Assembly (NCBI RefSeq): GCF_016862395.1
Contig: NZ_BOMW01000062.1
Span: 1-64,000, forward strand
DNA: 64,000 bases
Origin: Actinoplanes siamensis
Lineage (GTDB): Bacteria; Actinomycetota; Actinomycetes; Mycobacteriales; Micromonosporaceae
Reading direction: 5' to 3'
Shown: positions 23,198-33,300 of the stretch, one piece after another
Numbering within the stretch: position 1 is the first letter of the stretch
Layout of the letters: every line of letters starts with the position of its first letter
The notes under the pieces: model-generated
Seen by the model: only the letters and a program-made list of their open reading frames with translations
Databases searched by the model: none
What the model was told of the DNA's origin: nothing
Program-made: the position numbers and the translations under genes

Positions 23198-24455
23198 CAC
23201 TTGCACCCCACCGCGGCGTCGCGGATCGCGGTCACCCGGGCCGCCGCCTCGCCGGCGGGCAACTTGCCCAACTCCCGCCAGCGGATCAGGGCGTCGGCGG
23301 CGACGTCCGGTTCCTCGGCCACCGGCGTACGCCCGATCAGCCAGTAGGCGGCCGCGAGCGTGTCCGCCCAGTCCGGCCCCTTCTCGCAGTCGTACGACCG
23401 GGCGAACACCCCGGTCACGATCTTCGACGTGAGGTCGCCGGTCTTGCCGCCCCGGATCGTGACCAGCGCGACGTCGGCGGTCCGCGGGGCCGGGACGTAC
23501 GGCAGGTAGGTGGTGGTGTCCTCGTGCACCCGGGAAGGCATGCCCGGGAGCTTCGCCAGGACGGTCAACGCCTCCCGCGCCTGCGGGACCACCTCGGGCA
23601 GCAGCCCCTCGTGCACCCGGCTGACGCACACCCGCGGCTCGTCCCGCGCGCAGACCAGCTCCTTCGCCACCGGATCGACCGCGTCGACGACGAGCCGGTC
23701 GTGATGCGGCATCACCGTGATCGCCAGCACGGCGCCGAGCGCCACCGGCAGCAGCGCCGCCACCCGGACACGCCAGCCGCTGGACGCGAACAGCAGCAGC
23801 CCGGCCAGCGCGAGCGCGGCCAGCCAGATCGCCTGCGAGACGCTGACCCGGCCGGGCACCGTCGCGTAGTCCTCCGGCAGGTTCATCTCGTAGATCGGCG
23901 AGAAGACCAGCGCCAGCCAGCCCTTGGGCCGGGTGGCGGCGGGGATGGTCAGCAGCACGCCCAGACCGGCCACGGCCACGGCCGGCGCGGTCACCAGCCA
24001 GGGCAGCAGGTGGCCGGCCGCCATGCCCAGCCAGACACCCGCGACCAGCGCCAGCGCGCCGACGGCGGTAACTGCCGCCACCTGTGGCGGCAGATAGTGC
24101 GCGGTGCTCACGATCGCCAGCCCGCCCACCAGGCCCATCAGCAGGTAGCCGGCCACGATGGTGAGGGCCATCGCACCGACCGTCGGCACCACCCGCGATG
24201 CCCGGGGCCGCGGTGTGCTGGCGAACAGCTCGGTCACGTTCGACTGCCGCTCGCGGCGGCCCTGCCAGGCGCCGGCCGCCAGCGCCAGCGGCCACAGCAG
24301 CGCGAGGTACAGCCGCTGCGCCATGACGAGCTGCATCCAGCCGGCCGACCACTCCGCCTCGGCCACCAGGTACAGCAGCGCGACACCGACGGCCAGCAGG
24401 ATCAGCGCGGACCCGGGGGCCGCGGACCGGCGCAGCTCGATGCTCAGCGCGCGGC

Positions 24456-24459
<4 letters not shown>
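23197..24459 (-). CDS. ABC transporter permease with C-terminal extracytoplasmic domain
   Basis: 420 residues. About six transmembrane helices in the first ~260 residues, then a soluble ~150-residue domain with four Cys (ELVCARDEPRVCVSRVHEG, SYDCEK, and the C-terminal VGCK) that is probably outside the membrane and disulfide-bonded. The GTG start overlaps the ATPase stop by four bases (GTGA). Confidence 0.78.
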
Positions 24460-25256
<797 letters not shown>

Positions 25257-25260
25257 GGTC

Positions 25261-26064
25261 TCAGCTCCTCGGGGTCAGGCGGGAAAAGCGGTCGGCCCTG
25301 GTCAGGGCGAAGACGGCGGAGACGACGGTGATCAGCGCCCAGACGCCCAGGCTGCCGGGTCGCAGCAGGGCCGGCAGGTGGGCGGTGAGCAGCGCCGGCA
25401 GCGCCATCAGCAGCCCCCACCCGGTGGCGAGGCCGATCACGGCGCGGCGGACTCCGACGAGAGCACCGAGCGCGATGGCCGCCGTGGTGAAGGCCAGGCA
25501 GGGCAGAAGAGCAAGAGCAAGGGATTCGCCGGTACGGTCGGTCGCCAGGCCCAGCACCGGGACGATCACGGCCAGCACCGTCGCGGTCCGGCGCAGCAGC
25601 AGCGGGAGGCCGGCCGCCGGAGTGCCGGCGATCAGCTCCCACGCCGGGTCGGCGCCCCGGCTCCAGGCCACCGCCACCCCGGGCAGCGGCGCCACCGGGG
25701 CGAGCAGCAACACCAGCGACGGCAGGCTCGGCCGCAGCGACTGGAGCAGCACCGCGCAGACCAGCACCGTGGCCGTCATGGTGAGCCACGGCGCCAGCTG
25801 CCACACCAGCCACCGGTGGCGGGCCGGCGACCAGCGCCGGCGCCGGCGGACCGGGTCGGGACCGGCCGCGATGCCCTGATCCACCCCGTTGCCCACCCGT
25901 TCGAGCAGGGCCAGGACGTCGTCCGGCGTGCTGCCGGCCAGGCGTGCCCGGCAGTCCGCGCACTCCTCCAGGTGGACCTCGACCGACCACACCGTGGCCT
26001 CGTCGAGACCGGCGTCGCCGGCGGCGTACCTGGTGATCGCCGAGGGGCTGGGGTGCCCGGTCAT
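25261..26064 (-). CDS. Membrane anti-sigma factor with zinc-finger domain
   Basis: 267 residues. The N-terminal ZAS-type domain has the HxxxCxxC motif (VEVHLEECADCRARL) that clamps ECF sigma factors, and is followed by about six transmembrane helices. The ATG overlaps the sigma factor stop (ATGA), the standard sigma/anti-sigma arrangement. With so many membrane helices, it may itself sense the membrane or the transporter encoded next to it. Confidence 0.85.
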   Translation of the reverse strand: MTGHPSPSAITRYAAGDAGLDEATVWSVEVHLEECADCRARLAGSTPDDVLALLERVGNGVDQGIAAGPDPVRRRRRWSPARHRWLVWQLAPWLTMTATVLVCAVLLQSLRPSLPSLVLLLAPVAPLPGVAVAWSRGADPAWELIAGTPAAGLPLLLRRTATVLAVIVPVLGLATDRTGESLALALLPCLAFTTAAIALGALVGVRRAVIGLATGWGLLMALPALLTAHLPALLRPGSLGVWALITVVSAVFALTRADRFSRLTPRS

Positions 26065-26615
26065 GACAGCGCCTCCCGCAGTGCGATCCGGGCCCGCCGG
26101 GCCTTGGACTTCACGGTGCCCTCCGGCACGCCGAGCAGCAGCGACGTCTCCCGGACCGACAGGCCGTCGAGAACCATCGCCCGCAGCACCTGCCGTACGT
26201 CGGCGGGCAGGGTGAGCAGCGCCTGTTCCAGTTCCTGGCCGACCCGGCCGGCCATCACCTCGTCCTCGGCGGCGGGCGCCGGTGCGGGCGCCACGGTCAG
26301 CTCGACAGGTATCTCCCGCCGCCGGGCCCGCCGGCGGAACGCGTCGACCAGCCGGTTCGCGGCGATGGTCCAGAGCCACCCGAGCGCGCTGCCCGAGGTG
26401 GCGGTTCCGGCGAAGTCGCCGGCCGCCCGCCAGACGGCCAGGTACGTCTCCTGCATCACGTCGGCGACCACGTCCGTGTCGGCGCACCGGCGGCGCAGCC
26501 GGACCGCGAGCCAGGGCGAGGTACGCCGGTACAGCTCGTCGAAGGCGCGCCGGTCGCCGGCCGCGGTACGGCGGACGAGCTCCGCCTCGTCGGCCGCGTC
26601 CAGGCTTCGTCTCAC
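26061..26615 (-). CDS. ECF RNA polymerase sigma factor
   Basis: 184 residues. Region 2 (FDELYRRTSPWLAVRLRRRC, then VVADVMQETYLAVWRAAGDF) and region 4 (LPADVRQVLRAMVLDGLSVRE, then GVPEGTVKSKARRARIALRE) of group IV sigma-70 factors. Start is GTG 26615 or TTG 26624; neither has a strong site. It heads a five-gene operon of sigma factor, anti-sigma factor, ATPase and two membrane proteins, so the transporter is probably part of its own response. Confidence 0.9.
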   Translation of the reverse strand: MRRSLDAADEAELVRRTAAGDRRAFDELYRRTSPWLAVRLRRRCADTDVVADVMQETYLAVWRAAGDFAGTATSGSALGWLWTIAANRLVDAFRRRARRREIPVELTVAPAPAPAAEDEVMAGRVGQELEQALLTLPADVRQVLRAMVLDGLSVRETSLLLGVPEGTVKSKARRARIALREALS

Positions 26616-26677
26616 ACCCTGCAAGACGACGGCACCCGGCCGGCGGTTCCCGAGCCGGAGTGATGTGAGTCACAAGA

Positions 26678-26706
26678 AAGCCGGCCCACGCTCAGCGGGC
26701 CGGCTT
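26678..26706 (-). terminator. Terminator of the Gfo/Idh-DUF993-isomerase operon
   Basis: AAGCCGGCCC (26678-26687) pairs perfectly with 26697-26706. On the minus strand the stem runs into TTTCTT. It lies 38 bp beyond the last gene. Confidence 0.8.
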
Positions 26707-26743
26707 CGCCGTCCATCCGCAGTCCGTCGCTCCGGAAGCGAGC

Positions 26744-27547
26744 TCACCGCCCACGGAACGAGCGCTCGAAGGACGTCATCGTCGCGGCCAGGACGTCCCG
26801 GCCCGGGCGCTCCCACAGGTCCGCGTTCATCACCTCGACCTCGATCGGCCCGCGGTAACCCGCCTTGTCCACCGCGTCGTGGAAGGCCCGCATGTCGATG
26901 CAGCCGTCCCCGGGCAGGCCCCGCCCGGTGAGCACCCCGGCCGGCAGCGGCGTGATCCAGTCCGCGAGCTGGTAGATCGCGATCCGGTCCCCGGCGCGGG
27001 CGATCTTCTCCAGCACGGTGTCGTCCCACCACAGGTGATACGTGTCGACGGTGACCCCGACGTGCTCCGCGGGATGCCGCTCGGCGATCGCCAGCGCCTG
27101 GTCCCAGGTGCTGATCACGCACCGGTCCGCGGCGTACATCGGATGCAGTGGCTCGACGGCCAGTGTCACCCCGGCCGCGGCAGCGTCCGGGACCAGCCGC
27201 CCGATCGCGTCCGCGACGTGCTCCCGGGCGCCGGCCAGGTCCCGGGAGCCCTCCGGCAGGCCGCCGGAGACCAGCACCAGGACCGGCGCCCGTAGCGCGG
27301 CCGCCTCGTCGATCGCCCGGCGGTTGTCGTCGAACCAGCCGGGCAGCTGGAAGAAGCCGCTCCGGCAAAGCGTGGTCACGCGCAGACCGGCGTCGCGGAC
27401 CAGGGCCGCGGCGCGGTCCAGGCCGTACTCGGCGACCGGCTCCCGCCAGAGCGCGACCTGGTCGACTCCGGCCGCGACGCAGCCGGCGACCATCTCGGGC
27501 AGGGTCCACGGTTTGGCGGTGATCTGGTTGAAGGAGAACCGGCTCAT
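26744..27547 (-). CDS. Sugar phosphate isomerase/epimerase (AP-endonuclease-like TIM barrel)
   Basis: 267 residues of the xylose-isomerase-like TIM-barrel family: FSFNQITAKPWTLPEMVAGC, VTLAVEPLHPMYAADRCVI (metal-binding Glu), VGVTVDTYHLWWDD and PIEVEVMNADLW. Likely isomerises or epimerises a sugar or keto-sugar acid. The ATG overlaps the DUF993 stop (ATGA). Last gene of a three-gene catabolic operon. Confidence 0.85.
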   Translation of the reverse strand: MSRFSFNQITAKPWTLPEMVAGCVAAGVDQVALWREPVAEYGLDRAAALVRDAGLRVTTLCRSGFFQLPGWFDDNRRAIDEAAALRAPVLVLVSGGLPEGSRDLAGAREHVADAIGRLVPDAAAAGVTLAVEPLHPMYAADRCVISTWDQALAIAERHPAEHVGVTVDTYHLWWDDTVLEKIARAGDRIAIYQLADWITPLPAGVLTGRGLPGDGCIDMRAFHDAVDKAGYRGPIEVEVMNADLWERPGRDVLAATMTSFERSFRGR

Positions 27548-28686
27548 CCCACTGTCACCTCGAAGAATCGACCGGCCCGGTGTGCCGCCAGCTCGGGGTC
27601 GGGAAGCAGGCCGGCCGCGTCGGCCAGCTCGATCAGCCTGGCGAAGTGCGGCACCGAGCGGCCCGACTGCAGGCCGCCGACCATGGTGAAGTGCGACTGG
27701 TGACCGGCCAGCCAGGCGAGGAAGACGATGCCGGTCTTGTAGTAGAACGTCGGTTTCTCGAAGATGTGCCGCGACAGCGGGACCGTCGGGGCCAGGATCC
27801 GGTCGTACCCGTCGAGATCACCCCGGTCGAGGGCGGCGAACGCGGCGGACGCGGCCGGGGCGATCGCCGCGAAGATGCCGAGCAGAGCGTCCGAGTAACC
27901 CTGCTCGTCGCCCCGGATCAGCCGCGGATAGTCGAAGTCGTCGCCGGTGTAGAGCCGGACGCCGGCGGGCAGCCGGCGGCGCAGCCGGATCTCGTGCTCG
28001 GCGTCGAGCAGAGAGATCTTGATGCCGTCGACCTTGGCCGGATTGCCGTTGATCAGCTCCAGCACCGTCTCGGTGGCCTTGTCCACGTCGGACGAGCCCC
28101 AGTAGCCCTCCAGAGCGGGGTCGAACGCGGTGCCGAGCCAGTGCAGGACGACCGGCCGGTCGGAGATCTCCAGCAGGGCGCGATAGGTGGCCAGGTAGTC
28201 GTCCGCGTCGCGGGCGGTGCCGGCCAGGTGCCGGCTGCACATCAGCACCGGCACGGCGCCCGCCGCGGAGACGTCGGCCAGCTGCTCCTCGTACGCCGAT
28301 CGGATCTCCTCCAGCGCCGCCGGACCCGGCGGCAACTGATCGGTCGCCACCCCGGCCACGATCCGCCCGCCCACCGCGGCCGCCTCGGCCGCGCTGCGCC
28401 GGATCAGCTCCCGGGTCGCGGCGTAGTCGAGGCCCATCCCGCGCTGCGCGGTGTCCATCGCCTCGGCGACCCCGAGGCCGTGCGACCAGAGGTGGCGGCG
28501 GAAGGCCAGGGTGGCCTCCCAGTCCAGGGCCGCGGGCGCGCCGGGCGCGTTGTCCGCCCGCGGATCGGCGACGACGTGCGCGGCGGCGAAGGCGACCCGG
28601 CTCGCCGGCGGACCATCCGGCCGGGCCCAGGCAGTGCCGGCGCCGAGCGTCAACCGGCGGCCGGAAGGCAGGTTCACCACCGCCAT
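27544..28686 (-). CDS. DUF993, dihydrodipicolinate-synthase-like aldolase
   Basis: 380 residues. A TIM-barrel protein of DUF993, annotated as related to the dihydrodipicolinate synthase family: FAAAHVVADPRADNAPG, GLDYAATRELIRRS, VVLHWLGTAFDPAL, KVDGIKISLLDAEHE (likely Schiff-base Lys), YTGDDFDYPRLI. Probably cleaves a keto-sugar acid, by context. ATG 28686 begins one base after the upstream stop (TGAGATG), with GGGAG inside the upstream gene as ribosome site. Confidence 0.82.
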   Translation of the reverse strand: MAVVNLPSGRRLTLGAGTAWARPDGPPASRVAFAAAHVVADPRADNAPGAPAALDWEATLAFRRHLWSHGLGVAEAMDTAQRGMGLDYAATRELIRRSAAEAAAVGGRIVAGVATDQLPPGPAALEEIRSAYEEQLADVSAAGAVPVLMCSRHLAGTARDADDYLATYRALLEISDRPVVLHWLGTAFDPALEGYWGSSDVDKATETVLELINGNPAKVDGIKISLLDAEHEIRLRRRLPAGVRLYTGDDFDYPRLIRGDEQGYSDALLGIFAAIAPAASAAFAALDRGDLDGYDRILAPTVPLSRHIFEKPTFYYKTGIVFLAWLAGHQSHFTMVGGLQSGRSVPHFARLIELADAAGLLPDPELAAHRAGRFFEVTVG

Positions 28687-28687
28687 C

Positions 28688-29836
28688 TCAGGCTCCCCCC
28701 AGCTCGATCCGGCGGCCCTCGCGCGCCGACCGCAGCCCCGCCTCGGCGAGCCGGACCCCGCGCGCGCCCGAGGCGAAGTCCCAGTGGAACGCCTCGCCGG
28801 CCACGACATGCCGGAGGAACGCCTCCCACTGCACCTTGAAACCGTTGTCGAACTCCTCGTTGTCGGGCACCTCGCTCCACTGATCGCGGAAGGACTCGGT
28901 GGCCGGCAGATCCGGGTTCCAGACCGGCTTGGGGGTGCCCGCCCGATGCTGGATGCGGCAACGGCGCAGGCCGGCGACGGCGCTGCCGTGGGTGCCGTCG
29001 ACCTGGAACTCGACCAGCTCGTCCCGGTTGACCCGGACCGCCCAGGAGGAGTTGATCTGGGCAACGATCCCGCCCTCCAGCTCGAAGATCGCGTACGCGG
29101 CGTCGTCGGCGTCCGCGGCGTACTCCTCGCCGCGCTCGTCCACCCGCGTGCCGATGTGCGTGGCCACCGTCGCCTGCACGCCGCGGACCGCGCCGAACAG
29201 CTCCTCCAGCACGTAGTTCCAGTGCGGGAACATGTCCATCACGATGCCGCCGCCGTCGGCCAGCCGGTAGTTCCAGCTGGGACGCTGAGCGGTCTGCCAG
29301 TCGCCCTCGAAGACCCAGTAGCCGAACTCGCCGCGCACCGACAGGATCCGGCCGAAGAAGCCGCCGTCCACCAGGCGCCTCAGTTTGCGCAGGCCGGGCA
29401 GGAACAACTTGTCCTGCACCACGCCGTTGCGGATGCCCGCGGAGGCCGCCAGCTCGGCCAGCTCCTCGGCGGCGACCGAGCTCTCGGCGAGCGGCTTCTC
29501 GGTGTAGACGTGCTTGCCGGCCGCGATCGCCTGGCGGATCGCCTTCTCCCGCCGCTGGGTCACCTGCGCGTCGAAGTAGATCTCCACGTCCGGCCGGGCC
29601 AGCGCCGCGTCCAGGTCGGTGGTCCACTCGGTGAGGCCGTGCCGCGCCGCGATCGCGGCGAGCTTGTCGGGGTCGCGGCCGACCAGGATCGGCTCGGGCC
29701 AGATGTGGCCGCCGCCCGGCAGGGCCACGCCGCCCTGCTCACGGATGGCGAGCAGGCTGCGGACCAGGTGCTGCCGGTAACCCATCCGGCCGGTCACTCC
29801 GTTGATCACGATGCCGATCGATCTGCGCGCTGCCAT
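28688..29836 (-). CDS. Gfo/Idh/MocA-family oxidoreductase
   Basis: 382 residues. N-terminal Rossmann fold (IGIVINGVTGRMGYRQHLVR), the EKP motif of the family (VYTEKPLAESS), then the alpha/beta domain with GGGIVMDMFPHWNYVLEELFG, whose His is a usual catalytic residue. It probably oxidises a sugar or cyclitol with NAD(P). ATG 29836 has GGAGGT 8 bases upstream. First gene of the operon, immediately behind the palindrome at 29861-29874. Confidence 0.87.
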   Translation of the reverse strand: MAARRSIGIVINGVTGRMGYRQHLVRSLLAIREQGGVALPGGGHIWPEPILVGRDPDKLAAIAARHGLTEWTTDLDAALARPDVEIYFDAQVTQRREKAIRQAIAAGKHVYTEKPLAESSVAAEELAELAASAGIRNGVVQDKLFLPGLRKLRRLVDGGFFGRILSVRGEFGYWVFEGDWQTAQRPSWNYRLADGGGIVMDMFPHWNYVLEELFGAVRGVQATVATHIGTRVDERGEEYAADADDAAYAIFELEGGIVAQINSSWAVRVNRDELVEFQVDGTHGSAVAGLRRCRIQHRAGTPKPVWNPDLPATESFRDQWSEVPDNEEFDNGFKVQWEAFLRHVVAGEAFHWDFASGARGVRLAEAGLRSAREGRRIELGGA

Positions 29837-29860
29837 GTGCGGTTACCTCCGGATGTTTGC

Positions 29861-29874
29861 GGAAAGCGCTTTCC
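29861..29874 (-). promoter_or_regulatory. LacI/GalR-family-like operator
   Basis: GGAAAGCGCTTTCC is a perfect 14-bp palindrome with the central CG typical of LacI/GalR operators, 25 bp upstream of the Gfo/Idh start codon. No LacI-family gene lies in the window, so the regulator would act from elsewhere. Confidence 0.65.
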
Positions 29875-30309
29875 CGCTGTTGGCAGCGTAGGATGCCGAA
29901 GTCCTTGGGCGCAATGGGCACCCCGACACTTCGATACGTTGAGTTTTCGGCTCAGCGCTGGCAGCGCCCTTGAGCGCCGGCCGGTCCGGTCACCGGAGCC
30001 GTGTCCCGGGCCTCTCACCGCCGGCGGACGGTTCCCGACTGGTCACCAGCGGCCTGTCCCGGGCCTCTCACCACCGGCGGACGGCTCCCGACTGGTCACC
30101 AGAGGCTTGTCCCGGGCCTCTCACCGCCGGCGGACGGCTCCCGACTGGTCACCAGCGGCTTGTCCCGGGCCGTGAGGCACCTCCCACCGCCGGCCACACC
30201 CCGCGTCCCCGGCGCACGGGAAGAAACCGACCGCCCTCGACGCTAGGCTAGAGCGCCGGGAACGGCCGCGCGAGCGCCCACCGGACACCGGAGCCCACGC
30301 CTCGCCGTG
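29875..30309. other. Gene-free interval with 53-bp tandem repeat
   Basis: Between the operator and the end of the nitrate reductase gene there is no credible coding region. It carries the tandem repeat described separately; the rest (30173-30309) shows nothing recognisable. Confidence 0.55.
30002..30172. repeat. 53-bp tandem repeat, 3.2 copies
   Basis: Copies begin at 30002, 30055, 30108 and (partial) 30161, with only a few base differences. Each full copy contains GCCGGCGG and the palindrome CTGGTCACCAG. The period is not a multiple of three and there are no spacers, so it is neither a coding repeat nor a CRISPR array. Confidence 0.8.
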
Positions 30310-33300
30310 TCAGTAGACGTCCCGGACGTAGCGCTTGTCGGCGGCCAGCTGTTCGAGATGAGCGGTCGCCGCCTCCGGCGACAGGCGCCCGTGATGCACC
30401 GCGATCTCGTGCAATGTCCGATCCACGTCCTTGGCCATCCGGCTGGCGTCGCCGCACACGTAGAAGTGCGCGCCGTCCTGCAGCCAGGCCCACAGCTGCG
30501 CCCCCTGCTCCCGCATCCGGTCCTGGACGTAGATCTTGGTCCGCTGATCGCGGGAGAACGCCAGATCCAGCCGGCTGAGCGTGCCCGCCGCGGACAGCGC
30601 CGCCAGCTCCTCCTGGTAGTAGAAGTCGGTCGCGCGCCGCTGCTCACCGAAGAACAGCCAGTTCGCCCCGGCCGCCCCGGTCGCCTGCCGCTCCTGCAGG
30701 AACCCCAGGAACGGCGCCACCCCGGTGCCCGGCCCCACCATGATCATCGGCGTCGACGGGTCCGCGGGCGGGCGGAAATGCGGCGCCTTCTGTACGAAGA
30801 GCGGCACCCGCAGGTCCGGCCCGGCGTCGGCCAGATGCGTCGAGCAGACGCCCTTGCGACCGCGGCCGAGCAGGCTGTCGAAGCGGACCACCGACACGGT
30901 CAGGCTCACCCGATCCGGGTCGAGCAGCGGCGTCGAGCTGATCGAGTACAGCCGTGGCCGCAGCCGCTTCAGCACGCCGGCCCACTCCTGCGCGGACGCC
31001 CGCACACCCTGCTCGGCGATCAGGTCGACGGCCTGCCGGCCCCACGTCCACTTGGCCAGCTCACCCTTGTTGTCCGGCCGCAGCAGCGTCTTGAGCTGGG
31101 CGTCACCACCGCGTTCGACGGCGAACCGGAGCAGGTCCGTGGTGATCCTGGTGATGTCGAGATGCCTGCTGAGCGCCTCGGCGAGCGGGATCATGCCGAC
31201 CTGGTCGAGCTCGACAGCGGCGTCCGCGGTGAGCCCGGTGACGGTCAGCCACTCCTCGACCAGCTCGGCGTCGTTGACCGGCCAGACGCCGAGCGCGTCG
31301 CCGGCCCGATAGTCCAGCAGCCCGCCGGTGTCGAACGTGAACCGGCGCACCTCCTTGGCCGAGCCGGCGCCGCTGAGCAGGCGGTTCCCGATCAGCGTGG
31401 CGGTCACCGGGGTGGCCTTGGTCGGCGCCGGGACCGGCTTGGCGGTCAGTGCCGTGACGACCGACTCCAACCAGCCGGCCGCGGTCTCCTCGAAGTCCGG
31501 CTCGCAGTCGGCGCGCGCCGCCAGCCGGACGCCGCCCAGCTCGGCGAGACGCTCGTCGAGGCGCCGGCCGTGTCCGCAGAAGTCGTCGTAGCTGGAATCG
31601 CCGAACGCCAGCACCGCGAACCGGCGGCCGTCGAGCCGGGGCGCGCCGTCGCCGGACAGCGACTGCCAGAACGCGGCGCCGTTGTCCGGCGCGTCGCCGT
31701 CACCGAACGTGCTGGTGACGACGAGCAGATCGGCGCCGGGGTCGAGCAGTTCCGCGGCTGTCGCGTTCATCTCCCGTACCGAGATCTGGTGTCCGACCCT
31801 GGAGAGTCTCGCGGAGAGCCCGCGCGCGAACTCCTCGGCGTTGCCGGTCTGCGACGCCCACAGGATCTGCAGCCTCGGCCCGCTGGGCCTCGGCAGCTCG
31901 GCACCATCTGCCGGTACGGCGGAGAACACGCCCGCGAGCAGCCCGTTGACCCACATCGCCGTGTCCGCGTCGAACGGCGCGCCGGCCGGCAACGTCGGGA
32001 CGCCCGGTCGCGCCGGCGGCAGTCCGGCCAGGAATCCGGCCAGGTAGCGACGCTGCCCGTCGGTGAGCGCCGGCGGTTCGGGGTCGAGGCCGAGCAGGTC
32101 GTGGATCCGGTTGCGGTCCGGCTCCGCCTTCTCTGGAACCGCCGTGGCGGCCACTTTGGAAAGGGCCACCGCGCACACCTTCAGCTCCGGCTGGAAACTG
32201 AGCGGATCGACCGCGTCACTGGTCACCGCGTTGACGCTGACGTATTCCCCGAACAGGTCGTTCCAGTGGAAGGGGGCGAAGCACGCGCCAGGCACCACCC
32301 GGTCGGTGACCACCGCCGGCAGCACCGCCCGCCCCCGCCGCGACTCGATCTCCACCTGGTCACCGTCGGTGATTGCGTACGCCGCTGCGTCAGCCGGGTT
32401 GATCTCCACGAACGGGCCCGGGTTGAGCTTGTTGAGCTTGGCGATCTTCCCGGTCTTGGTCATCGTGTGCCACTGGTGCTGCAGGCGGCCGGTGTTCAGC
32501 ACGAACGGGAAGTCGTCGTCGGGCAACTCGGCCGGGTCGAGATGCGGCCTGGCGTGGAAGACGGCCCTGCCGCTCGCGGTGGGGAACCGCAGATCGCGGT
32601 ACCGGATCGGGTTGCGGTCCGGTCCGCCGGGCGCCGCCGGCCACTGGACCGGGCCTTCGGCCAGCCTCTCGTACGAGACCCCGCGCAGGTCGTAACCGGT
32701 CTGGGGGTTGGCGAACCGTTTGATCTCGTCGAGGATCCGGGCGCTGCTGTCGTACGAGAAATCGTCTCCGAAACCCATCGCGACCGCGACCCGGGCGATC
32801 AACATCCAGTCCGGCAATGCCTCGCCCGGGGTGTCGGCGACCGGGTGCACCAGGGTCAGATTCCGCTCAGAATTGATCATGATGCCGTCGGTCTCCGACC
32901 ACATCGCGGCGGGCAGCGCGATGTCCGCGTACGCGTTCGTCTCGGTCTCCGCGAACGCGTCCTGCGTGATCACCAGCTCGGCGGCCTCCAACCCGGCGAT
33001 CACGGTCTTCCGGTTGCCGACCGAGGCCACCGGGTTCGTGCAGACGATCCAGCAGGCCTTGATCTCGCCGGCCGCCATCCGCTCGAACATCTCGACGGTG
33101 CCCCGGCCCACGTCGGTGCGCAGCGTTCCGCCGGGCAGTCCCCAGACCTGCTCGGTGAACTCCCGGTCGGCGGGGACCAGCACCGAGCGTTGACCGGGCA
33201 AGCCCGGTCCCATGTAGCCCATCTCCCGGCCGCCCATCGCGTTCGGCTGGCCGGTCAGCGACAGCGGGCCGCTTCCGGTGCGGCAGATCGCGCCGGTCGC

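Noticed and set aside
30002..30172. Possible CRISPR array
   Set aside because: Repeats are directly adjacent without spacers, and no cas genes are present.
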